A stretch of 15,644 nucleotides of DNA from the NCBI GenBank assembly GCA_004195335.1, contig SDWK01000423.1, positions 1-15,644 on the forward strand, written 5' to 3'. The position numbers and the translations under genes were made by a program. Origin of the DNA: Shewanella sp. GTDB lineage: Bacteria; Pseudomonadota; Gammaproteobacteria; Enterobacterales; Shewanellaceae. Under the pieces are notes generated by a model. That model had not been told where the DNA came from, ran no database searches, and was given only the letters and a program-made list of their open reading frames with translations. Shown piece after piece: positions 10,490 through 15,644 of the stretch (positions are counted from its first letter, which is position 1; every line of letters starts with the position of its first letter).

Positions 10490-10930
10490 ATGAGTAAGCC
10501 AAACAACCTGTGGCAATGTTATCAAGAGGCCGAGTTTCTTTTTACACAAGCATTATCCTCTGAACTTACATTTGCAATAGTTACCGCACATAATCCAAAT
10601 GGTCAGATCCTCTCGGCCTGTCAAAATCGTCTCCTCGATAGGCAGCTTCAACTTAAAATTGAACAATTAAACCGACCTTATCGTTCTATGGTTGGGGCTT
10701 CCGTAGATCGCTGCCATATGGAGAAGAGTTGGGCTATTTCGATAGATAAGGCCTCTGCGATACGACTCGGTTGGCAATTTAATCAAAATGCTATCTATTT
10801 TGTAGAGCACGATAAGCTACAACTGATCCCTTGCCTTTTATCAAAAACCGAAGAACAGGAAGAGATAGTGATTGGTCCCTTTTCACCAAGAGTATGCATA
10901 GTCAGCGAGCTTCCCGATTGTGAAGAATAG
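10490..10930 (+). CDS. DUF3293 family protein of unknown function
   Basis: The product (146 residues from ATG 10490) is recognisable as DUF3293, a small uncharacterised cytosolic family common in marine gammaproteobacteria. Family landmarks are FAIVTAHNPNGQ near the N-terminus, an N-rich helix (QNRLLDRQLQLKIEQL), GASVDRCHMEKSW, and QNAIYFVEHDKLQLIPC near the C-terminus. There is no signal peptide or membrane segment. Start choice is open: ATG 10490 has GGGGA 11 nt upstream and a reasonable leader, ATG 10481 has it only 2 nt upstream, and TTG 10472 would also stay in frame. It has its own extended -10 promoter under two CRP-like sites and lies divergent to arcA. Function unknown; no catalytic motif can be named. 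Confidence 0.75.
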   Translation: MSKPNNLWQCYQEAEFLFTQALSSELTFAIVTAHNPNGQILSACQNRLLDRQLQLKIEQLNRPYRSMVGASVDRCHMEKSWAISIDKASAIRLGWQFNQNAIYFVEHDKLQLIPCLLSKTEEQEEIVIGPFSPRVCIVSELPDCEE

Positions 10931-10976
10931 TTAAGGCCGTCTACTTTTCTTTAGTGTTTTAATGTAAGCGAGCATT

Positions 10977-10998
10977 CCTCCTGTAGAAGGTGGTTTTT
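10977..10998 (+). terminator. Weak terminator candidate after the DUF3293 gene
   Basis: CCTCCT (10977-10982) pairs with AGGTGG (10988-10993) with one internal mismatch and a 5-nt loop, followed by TTTTT (10994-10998). The stem is short, so termination may be partial. Confidence 0.45.
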
Positions 10999-11036
10999 AA
11001 ATCATTATTAGTTTTCATGTTTATTCATTGGCTTAA

Positions 11037-11064
11037 TTGGTCAAAATTTGATAATTTTTATACT
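11037..11064 (+). promoter_or_regulatory. lysC promoter
   Basis: TTGGTC (11037-11042), a 16-bp spacer and TATACT (11059-11064). The predicted start near 11071 falls exactly at the first hairpin of the riboswitch leader (GCACT/AGTGC, 11075-11079 and 11086-11090), which supports the call. Confidence 0.55.
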
Positions 11065-11094
11065 CCTTATTCTGGCACTCATGTAAGTGCTCAG

Positions 11095-11272
11095 GGTTAG
11101 GTACAGAAGAGGAGCGTTAACTAGGTAGTAAGTTTAAAGAGTCCAAACTCTGATGATGACTTATGAGGGAGCTTATCGCCGAGATATTGGTGTATTTGGA
11201 ATTATGCTATATCGGTTGTTCGGGCTGAATCCCGTCGATTGTCACCTGTTTATTGGTGGAGAGCTTCTGGTG
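11095..11272 (+). ncRNA. Lysine riboswitch (L box) aptamer
   Basis: The RNA binds L-lysine and controls the aspartokinase downstream. It matches the E. coli lysC leader motif by motif: CAGAAGAGGAGCG (11104-11116), GAGGGAGC (11165-11172) with ATCGCCGAG (11175-11183), GGGCTGAATCCC (11222-11233), TGTCACC (11240-11246), and the closing CTTCTG (11264-11269), which pairs with CAGAAG (11104-11109) as helix P1. The five-way junction core is therefore intact. The promoter lies just upstream and lysC 150 nt downstream. A small ORF spanning 11153-11335 is only the RNA read as protein. Confidence 0.95.
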
Positions 11273-11342
11273 ATGATCGTCATTTCCCTCCTTTGGGGGC
11301 GTAATCTTTGCACCAGGCTCTTCGAACGAAGTTAGTTCGGAG
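11261..11342 (+). promoter_or_regulatory. Riboswitch expression platform with mutually exclusive helices
   Basis: GAGC-TT-CTGGTG (11261-11272), which contains the 3' strand of P1, is fully complementary to CACCAGGCTC (11311-11320) apart from a TT bulge. The pairing can extend through 11324. The alternative hairpin pairs CTC (11318-11320) and CGAAC (11323-11327) with GTTCGGAG (11335-11342), burying the GGAG Shine-Dalgarno of a downstream ORF. The two helices share 11318-11324 and cannot coexist. Lysine-stabilised P1 would free CACCAGGCTC and favour the SD-blocking hairpin. No T tract follows, so control looks translational. A further hairpin, CCTCC-TTT-GGGGG (11287-11299; one U-G pair), lies in the loop. 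Confidence 0.6.
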
Positions 11343-11349
11343 CGTAATC

Positions 11350-11421
11350 ATGTTAGTTATATACCCTTATTCATTTTCAGATGAATCTTATCAGTGTCTG
11401 CTTTCTGTGGAGGCTGTGTAA
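11350..11421 (+). CDS. Probable 23-residue upstream ORF coupled to lysC
   Basis: ATG 11350 has GGAG (11339-11342) at an ideal 7-nt distance. It reads MLVIYPYSFS and on for 23 codons to TAA at 11419-11421, whose last base is the A of the lysC ATG (TAATG overlap). That arrangement is typical of translational coupling. The Shine-Dalgarno lies inside the riboswitch-controlled hairpin, so the ORF would carry lysine control to lysC. The peptide has no lysine codon, which argues against classical leader-peptide attenuation; it is hydrophobic at both ends and resembles no peptide I know. It may be translated only for coupling, or could be a chance ORF, since lysC also has its own good GGAGG. Confidence 0.5.
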   Translation: MLVIYPYSFSDESYQCLLSVEAV

Positions 11422-12773
11422 TGTCCCTTATTATTGCTAAGTTTGGCGGTACATCAGTTGCTGATTATGCGGCTATGAGTCGTTGTGCCGATATCATCCT
11501 TGCGAATCCTAATACTCGTGTTGTCGTGGTCAGTGCTTCTAGTGGCGTGACTAACTTATTAGTCGAGCTTACTCAAGAAAGTATTTTTGAAGAACGAAGA
11601 ATTAAACTGATTAAGCAGATCGCTCATATTCAATATCAAATATTGGATGATTTGGGTCGCCCTCAAGAGGTTGCAGCCAGATTAGATACAGTGCTTAGTC
11701 GTATCTCAGTTCTGAGTGAAGCCTTGAGTCATAACCGAAACAAAGCGACGATGGATGAGTTGCTTGCTCAAGGAGAGCAATGCTCATCGGCTCTATTTGC
11801 TGCAGTACTTAGAGAAAAAGGTGAGACGGCCAGCGCATTTGATGTACGTCAAGTTATGCGGACGGATAGTCACTTCGGTCGAGCGGAGCCACAAATAGAG
11901 CTACTGGCAATACTCGCGAGTGAACACTTAGCTCCATTATTACCTACTCAGCGTATTGTGACTCAAGGGTTTATTGGTGCCGATGAAAATGGTTGTACGA
12001 CAACATTGGGCCGTGGCGGTAGTGATTATTCTGCGGCATTATTAGCTGAAGCTTTGAGAGCAACCGCTGTTGAAATCTGGACTGATGTGGCGGGTATCTA
12101 CACGACCGATCCTCGTCTTGCCCCTAAAGCGACACCTATTCCTGAGATAAGTTTTAATGAAGCGGCCGAGATGGCAACTTTTGGGGCTAAGGTGCTGCAC
12201 CCTGCGACAATTTTACCAGCCGTTAGGCAAAAAATTCAGGTCTTTGTCGGATCGAGCAAAGAGCCCGAAAGAGGGGGAACCTGGATTCGACATCAAGTTG
12301 AAGATGCACCCGTTTATAGAGCGGTTACCGTTCGCCGGGATCAAACATTACTCAATCTTCACAGCCTGCAGATGCTTCATGCTCAAGGTTTTTTGGCTGA
12401 GACATTTGCCACTCTGGCGAGGCATAAGATCAGTGTCGATCTGATTACGACCTCTGAAGTTAATGTCTCATTGACGTTAGATAAGACGGGGTCTGACTCT
12501 GCGGGAAATGGCTTATTGAGTGAAGCCCTACTGCAAGAGCTATCACAGCACTGCCGTGTGCGAGTCGAAGATAATTTGGCATTGGTGGCCATTGTGGGTA
12601 ATCGAATTGCTTCAACCCCGGGTGTGTGCCGCCGAGTTTTTGAGGTGTTAGAACCCCATAATGTCCGTATGATCTGTCAGGGGGCGAGTCCTCATAATCT
12701 CTGTGTTCTAGTATCAGAGTCTGAAGCGGCTCAGGTCGTGAGTGCGCTTCATGCAAACCTGTTCGAGCAATAG
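11421..12773 (+). CDS. lysC: Lysine-sensitive aspartate kinase III
   Basis: LysC phosphorylates L-aspartate with ATP, the first step toward lysine, diaminopimelate, threonine and methionine. From ATG 11421 it is 450 residues, like E. coli LysC (449), and starts MSLIIAKFGGTSVAD as that protein does. GGAGG (11409-11413) 7 nt upstream decides this start over an in-frame one at 11394. The kinase domain shows KFGGTSVA (7-14), a TMDELLAQGEQ segment, GRGGSDYSAALLAEAL, and WTDVAGIYTTDPR. Two C-terminal ACT domains follow (the second around NRIASTPGVCRRVFEVL), with DLITTSEVNVSLTLD in the region linked to lysine feedback inhibition. It is a monofunctional aspartokinase without a homoserine dehydrogenase domain. 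Control is expected at two levels: riboswitch in the leader and allosteric lysine binding. Confidence 0.95.
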   Translation: MSLIIAKFGGTSVADYAAMSRCADIILANPNTRVVVVSASSGVTNLLVELTQESIFEERRIKLIKQIAHIQYQILDDLGRPQEVAARLDTVLSRISVLSEALSHNRNKATMDELLAQGEQCSSALFAAVLREKGETASAFDVRQVMRTDSHFGRAEPQIELLAILASEHLAPLLPTQRIVTQGFIGADENGCTTTLGRGGSDYSAALLAEALRATAVEIWTDVAGIYTTDPRLAPKATPIPEISFNEAAEMATFGAKVLHPATILPAVRQKIQVFVGSSKEPERGGTWIRHQVEDAPVYRAVTVRRDQTLLNLHSLQMLHAQGFLAETFATLARHKISVDLITTSEVNVSLTLDKTGSDSAGNGLLSEALLQELSQHCRVRVEDNLALVAIVGNRIASTPGVCRRVFEVLEPHNVRMICQGASPHNLCVLVSESEAAQVVSALHANLFEQ

Positions 12774-12803
12774 TTTCTAGAGCAATTATTTCTAGAACAA
12801 GGG
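12759..12803 (+). repeat. Three 15-bp tandem repeats over the lysC stop codon
   Basis: Units 12759-12773, 12774-12788 and 12789-12803 align in register. The last two share TTTCTAGA-G/A-CAA and the first is more diverged. Because the period is 15, the copies stay in the lysC frame: after the TAG, codons read FLEQLFLEQGFRE before a TAA at 12813-12815. TTCTAGA/TCTAGAA also forms a 7-bp hairpin, without a T tract. Confidence 0.6.
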
Positions 12804-12835
12804 TTTAGAGAATAAAAGTGGCTAAAGGATATATG

Positions 12836-13942
12836 ATGAGCGTTACCCAATCATCGCTAAAAATCGGTGAATTAGCTACAGGCCAAGACCTTACGCTTCC
12901 CATCTTCAGTTTAAAGGCTGAACAAGCAACGGCGCCGAGTGTCTATATTCAAGCCAATGTTCATGGCGCCGAGGTGCAGGGTAATGCCGTTATTTATCAG
13001 CTTATGCAGCTATTAGAAGGCTATACCCTATGTGGTGATATTACGCTTGTTCCTTTGGCAAACCCTTTAGGAATTAATCAAAAGAGCGGTGAGTTTACTT
13101 TAGGTCGTTTCGATCCCATTACCGGTGTTAACTGGAACCGGGAGTATTTGGACCATAAGGTCAATGTCGCTCAATGGTATGAAGCACATCAAGAACTTAG
13201 TGATGCAGAGATCATTGTTCGATATCGAGCGATGCTTGTGGAGGGCTGTTATCAACGTCTATCGAGCGAGTGGGGGATAACCACGGGCCATCAGCAGGCG
13301 ATAAATCTTCAACTGATGGCGCATCAGGCTGATATTGTTTTAGACCTTCACACTGGACCTAAGTCGTGTAAACACCTCTATTGTCCCGAGTATGAGGCCG
13401 ACGCCGCATCATTGTTTTCTATTCCTTATACCTTACTCATTCCCAATGAGTTTGGCGGTGCGATGGATGAGTCTGTTTTTTGTCCATGGTGGCGGCTAGC
13501 TGACTATATGAACGCTATCGGTCGTGAATGCCAGGTGCCCGTTTCCGCTTTCACGCTGGAGTTGGGGCCTCAAGAGAACATTAATTTGGATGATGCCCTC
13601 ATTGATGCTAAAGGGATTTTAGCTTACCTGAGCCACCGTGGTGTTATCGCTCAAGAAGTTGAGCCTGCAAAAATGTCACGCTATGCCTGTTACCTTAAAA
13701 ATTACAAAAAGTATCATGCGCCTATGGGAGGTATGGTGGAATACCTAGCAAAGCTAGGCGAACCCCTCGAGGCAGGAAGCCCGTTGGCAAATATTCTTCG
13801 GCTGGACCTTTATGGTAGCGCGCGGGTGCTGACGCCACTGAGTCTCAGTCAGGACTGCGTACCTATCTTACATTTTGCCTCGGCATCGGTTTATCAGGGC
13901 ACAGAGATGTATAAGGTGATGACACAAGTGTTTGAGATTTAG
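12836..13942 (+). CDS. M14-family succinylglutamate desuccinylase / aspartoacylase-like deacylase
   Basis: A zinc-dependent amidohydrolase of the AstE/aspartoacylase branch, expected to remove an acyl group from an N-acyl amino acid or similar amide; the substrate cannot be read from sequence. Zinc ligands are visible as H43 and E46 (NVHGAEVQGN) and H172 (VLDLHTGP), with the catalytic glutamate E242 (FTLELGPQEN). NWNRE (around 103-107) fits the substrate-binding Asn-Arg motif. A C-terminal beta domain follows (GGMVEYLAKLGEPLEAGSPLANI), as in AstE-like proteins. At 368 residues it is longer and quite different from E. coli AstE, so it should not be taken as the missing AST enzyme. I chose ATG 12836 (AAGGA 6 nt upstream); ATG 12833 and GTG 12818 are alternatives. 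No terminator separates it from lysC 62 bp upstream, so it may share the lysine-controlled transcript. Confidence 0.82.
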   Translation: MSVTQSSLKIGELATGQDLTLPIFSLKAEQATAPSVYIQANVHGAEVQGNAVIYQLMQLLEGYTLCGDITLVPLANPLGINQKSGEFTLGRFDPITGVNWNREYLDHKVNVAQWYEAHQELSDAEIIVRYRAMLVEGCYQRLSSEWGITTGHQQAINLQLMAHQADIVLDLHTGPKSCKHLYCPEYEADAASLFSIPYTLLIPNEFGGAMDESVFCPWWRLADYMNAIGRECQVPVSAFTLELGPQENINLDDALIDAKGILAYLSHRGVIAQEVEPAKMSRYACYLKNYKKYHAPMGGMVEYLAKLGEPLEAGSPLANILRLDLYGSARVLTPLSLSQDCVPILHFASASVYQGTEMYKVMTQVFEI

Positions 13943-14031
13943 TTGAACACTTGAATGTCACGGTTGCGGCAATGTTGCAATAGTGTGTAAGCTTGGGGTT
14001 ATTCAATGTGATTTAGGGATTAAGGAGCATT

Positions 14032-14526
14032 ATGAGGTTTATCACTTTAACTGCAATATTGGTTTTTACTGCGTCATGTTCATCTGACGAAGCAAATAAA
14101 GAACCACAGGTACTCAATGCTAAATCAGTGATACAAGATCTTGAGAAACGAGATGCAACTGTTTCTGAGCAAAGTTTATCGCGTTTAAAGCTGTCAACAA
14201 ATGGTAGCACCAGTTATAAGCTTAATGGTGAGAAATTTATAGTTCAAGATAAAATTTTAAGTCGAGGATTAAGAGTTTTCAACCCTAGCATGTCAGAGTT
14301 TGGAGTACTTAAAGGAACGTTTGTTGTACAGACGGTTGAGAGCATAGAGCCACTTACTAATCAATTTAATGTGGAAGAGATTGCTTCCCAGACTTATCGA
14401 TTAACGCCGTTATATAATAAGGCTGATTTACTTCCCTTGTATCGGGCATTGCAAGGAGAGGAACAGTTTTCTACTGTCGAAATCGAGATCGATTATAGCC
14501 CTTTAGATAACACTGAAAAATATTAG
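14032..14526 (+). CDS. Small putative lipoprotein of unknown function
   Basis: The 164-residue product begins MRFITLTAILVFTASC, a short basic and hydrophobic signal ending in a candidate lipidated cysteine, C16. The lipobox (TASC) is loose because threonine stands at -3, so lipidation is likely but not certain. Serines at +2 and +3 would favour the outer membrane. The mature part is hydrophilic, with a helical stretch (AKSVIQDLEKRDATVSEQSLSRLK) and then a beta-rich region; I recognise no domain. AAGGAG lies 4 nt before the ATG. About 90 bp separates it from the deacylase gene with no clear terminator or promoter. A strong terminator follows it. Confidence 0.7.
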   Translation: MRFITLTAILVFTASCSSDEANKEPQVLNAKSVIQDLEKRDATVSEQSLSRLKLSTNGSTSYKLNGEKFIVQDKILSRGLRVFNPSMSEFGVLKGTFVVQTVESIEPLTNQFNVEEIASQTYRLTPLYNKADLLPLYRALQGEEQFSTVEIEIDYSPLDNTEKY

Positions 14527-14547
14527 TTGTAGTTGGCAAATAGAATT

Positions 14548-14577
14548 AAAAAAGCCATAACGTTGTTATGGCTTTTT
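14548..14577. terminator. Bidirectional terminator between the lipoprotein gene and the GlyGly-CTERM gene
   Basis: GCCATAAC (14554-14561) pairs with GTTATGGC (14565-14572) around GTT, flanked by six A residues before and five T residues after. It separates two convergent genes. Confidence 0.92.
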
Positions 14578-14617
14578 GTTGTGTAGATTTAATTGCTGGC
14601 TATATTACACATTCATA

Positions 14618-15644
14618 CTACTTACGGCGACGGAACGCTGCAAATGGTACAAGTAATAGAGATAACCAACCTAGAGAACCACCACCGCTACTTTTTTCGA
14701 CCTTAGGAACAGCTGCAAAGCTCACTTTCACACTGCTAGTCACATTTGAAGTGCCATCATTTACCGTTACGGTAAAGTTCATCGCCTGCTTAGGATCGAG
14801 CTTAGGAGTAACGAAGCTAGCTTCTTTTGTATCGGCCCCAGTAATTGTTACGGCTGGACCCGAGTCCTGCACCCATGAGTAAGTTAAAGTATCACCAGCG
14901 TTTGGATCAATGGCTGCAGCTGACAATGTGACTACATCGCCTTCTTTAACCAGAGTTGAACTCGCTGCTGCTGTGATCGTAGGGAGACGGTTTTCGCAAG
15001 CGTAAGTATCACCAGCGACCACATCAGAGAACATACTTGTTTGTGTATTGGTGAACGTAATGTCATCAATATACCAACCTGCGGCGAAACCAGATACAGG
15101 ATCAGGTACAACGGCGGAATCTGTTGCAACACGGAAGCGGAATTGCACCTGGTTACCATTTAAGGTCTCACCAAAATTGATGGTTTCCCAACCGTAATTG
15201 AAGCCAGAGAATGTAGAGCGGCCAGCAATAGCGGCCTCTGTATCATCGAGCCCAGTCTCCGTATATCCATCACCGACAAAAGTCGCTCCCATAGCGGTAA
15301 CATCAACCCAATCACCTCCATTTACGCTTGCTTCAACAACAGCACCATCATAGCCCGCTTCTAAGTTATACAGATGCCAGAAGCTAACTGTAAACTCTCC
15401 ATCAAAGCCTACTGAGGTTGGGCGTGTCTCATATCCAACATCAGAGGTAAAGCTATTGCCGGTCGCAGAGATGAGTCCATCGGTGTCATCCCATTGATCT
15501 AAACCAAAGGTACCTTTGGCCATATCACCACCAGCCATAACGGTTTCTGTGAAGTCATTTAATCTAGAAAGCGTATTTAAATCTTCATATTGAGACGTTC
15601 CATCTAATTCACGCGTTTTAAAGTCCACGTTAATTGCTGTTGAT
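14618..15644 (-). CDS. C-terminal part of a secreted PKD-domain, GlyGly-CTERM (rhombosortase) protein, probably a protease
   Basis: Partial: the frame is open to the window edge (341 residues visible), and the GTG at 15628 is not a convincing start. The first 200 visible residues form a beta-rich, MAM/jelly-roll-like module with FTVSFWHLYNLEAGYDGAVVE, NGGDWVDV and GWYIDDITF. A PKD/Ig-like domain follows (NRLPTITAAASS to VKVSF), with a typical TYSWVQDSGPAVTITG core. The end is a GlyGly-CTERM sorting tag: SSGGGS, a transmembrane stretch (LGWLSLLLVPFAAF) and RRRK. Such tags are cut by rhombosortase during export through type II secretion. The module order resembles large secreted proteases (M36 metallopeptidase or S8 subtilisin type), but the catalytic domain lies outside the window, so the enzyme class is a guess. 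It converges with the lipoprotein gene. Confidence 0.85.
   Translation of the reverse strand, partial: STAINVDFKTRELDGTSQYEDLNTLSRLNDFTETVMAGGDMAKGTFGLDQWDDTDGLISATGNSFTSDVGYETRPTSVGFDGEFTVSFWHLYNLEAGYDGAVVEASVNGGDWVDVTAMGATFVGDGYTETGLDDTEAAIAGRSTFSGFNYGWETINFGETLNGNQVQFRFRVATDSAVVPDPVSGFAAGWYIDDITFTNTQTSMFSDVVAGDTYACENRLPTITAAASSTLVKEGDVVTLSAAAIDPNAGDTLTYSWVQDSGPAVTITGADTKEASFVTPKLDPKQAMNFTVTVNDGTSNVTSSVKVSFAAVPKVEKSSGGGSLGWLSLLLVPFAAFRRRK

Noticed and set aside
10286..10549. 87-residue minus-strand ORF in the arcA/DUF3293 region
   Set aside because: It overlaps the CRP-like sites, the promoter and the start of the DUF3293 gene, and shows no family features.
11287..11299. CCTCC-TTT-GGGGG as the riboswitch terminator hairpin
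   Set aside because: No T run follows and the stem is only 5 bp with a U-G pair; translational control fits better.
11153..11335. 60-residue ORF starting MMTYEGAYRR
   Set aside because: It lies within the lysine riboswitch and its platform; the conserved bases are explained by RNA structure.
11394..11420. Longer lysC start giving MSAFCGGCV before MSLIIAKFGG
   Set aside because: The GGAGG at 11409-11413 would lie inside it, and homologues begin right at the MS-x3-KFGG start.
12774..12800. TTCTAGA/TCTAGAA hairpin as a lysC terminator
   Set aside because: The stem is A/T-rich, has a 9-nt loop and no T tract; it arises from the tandem repeat.
12836..13942. Calling the M14 deacylase AstE, to complete the AST pathway
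   Set aside because: Length, motif context and location next to lysC differ from AstE; only the broad family is supported.
14568..14882. 104-residue plus-strand ORF opposite the GlyGly-CTERM gene
   Set aside because: It is antisense to a well-supported coding region and begins inside the terminator.

Overview
The window reads as ordinary chromosome of a marine gammaproteobacterium, most likely Shewanella. The assignment rests on recognised proteins: an ArgD/AstC-type aminotransferase next to astA and astD, ArcA, a secreted dipeptidyl peptidase IV, a DUF3293 protein beside arcA, an E. coli-type lysine-sensitive aspartokinase behind a lysine riboswitch, and a protein with a GlyGly-CTERM (rhombosortase) tail. 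No rRNA, tRNA, CRISPR array, transposase or phage gene is visible.

Layout. Bases 1-245 hold a non-coding, strongly folded repeat-like element, followed by a regulatory stretch with ArgR-box-like and CRP-like sequences. Then come argD (+), a terminator, astA-astD (+), a terminator, and a short-form DUF1338/HglS-like metalloenzyme (+). fbp (-) converges on the last gene across a shared bidirectional terminator. A divergent intergenic region separates fbp from the dipeptidyl peptidase (+), which converges with arcA (-) on another bidirectional terminator. A 570-bp divergent regulatory region with two CRP-like sites and a 16-bp palindrome lies between arcA and a DUF3293 gene (+). Next are a lysine riboswitch, a probable 23-codon upstream ORF, lysC (+) and an M14-family deacylase (+). 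The window closes with a small lipoprotein candidate (+) and the C-terminal part of a secreted PKD/GlyGly-CTERM protein (-), which converge on a third bidirectional terminator.

Functional logic. argD, astA and astD supply three steps of arginine/ornithine turnover by the succinyl (AST) pathway; astB and astE are not in the window. The DUF1338 enzyme fits lysine/2-oxoadipate-type catabolism. lysC opens the aspartate-to-lysine/methionine/threonine pathway and is under lysine riboswitch control. fbp is gluconeogenic, the peptidase feeds on oligopeptides, and arcA is the redox response regulator. Together this suits a bacterium living on amino acids and peptides.

The most interesting part is 11072-11421. 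The aptamer is followed by two mutually exclusive helices. One buries the Shine-Dalgarno sequence of a short ORF whose stop codon overlaps the lysC start (TAATG). This suggests a translational riboswitch that reaches lysC through an upstream ORF and translational coupling. All structures were derived by eye; no folding or database search was run.
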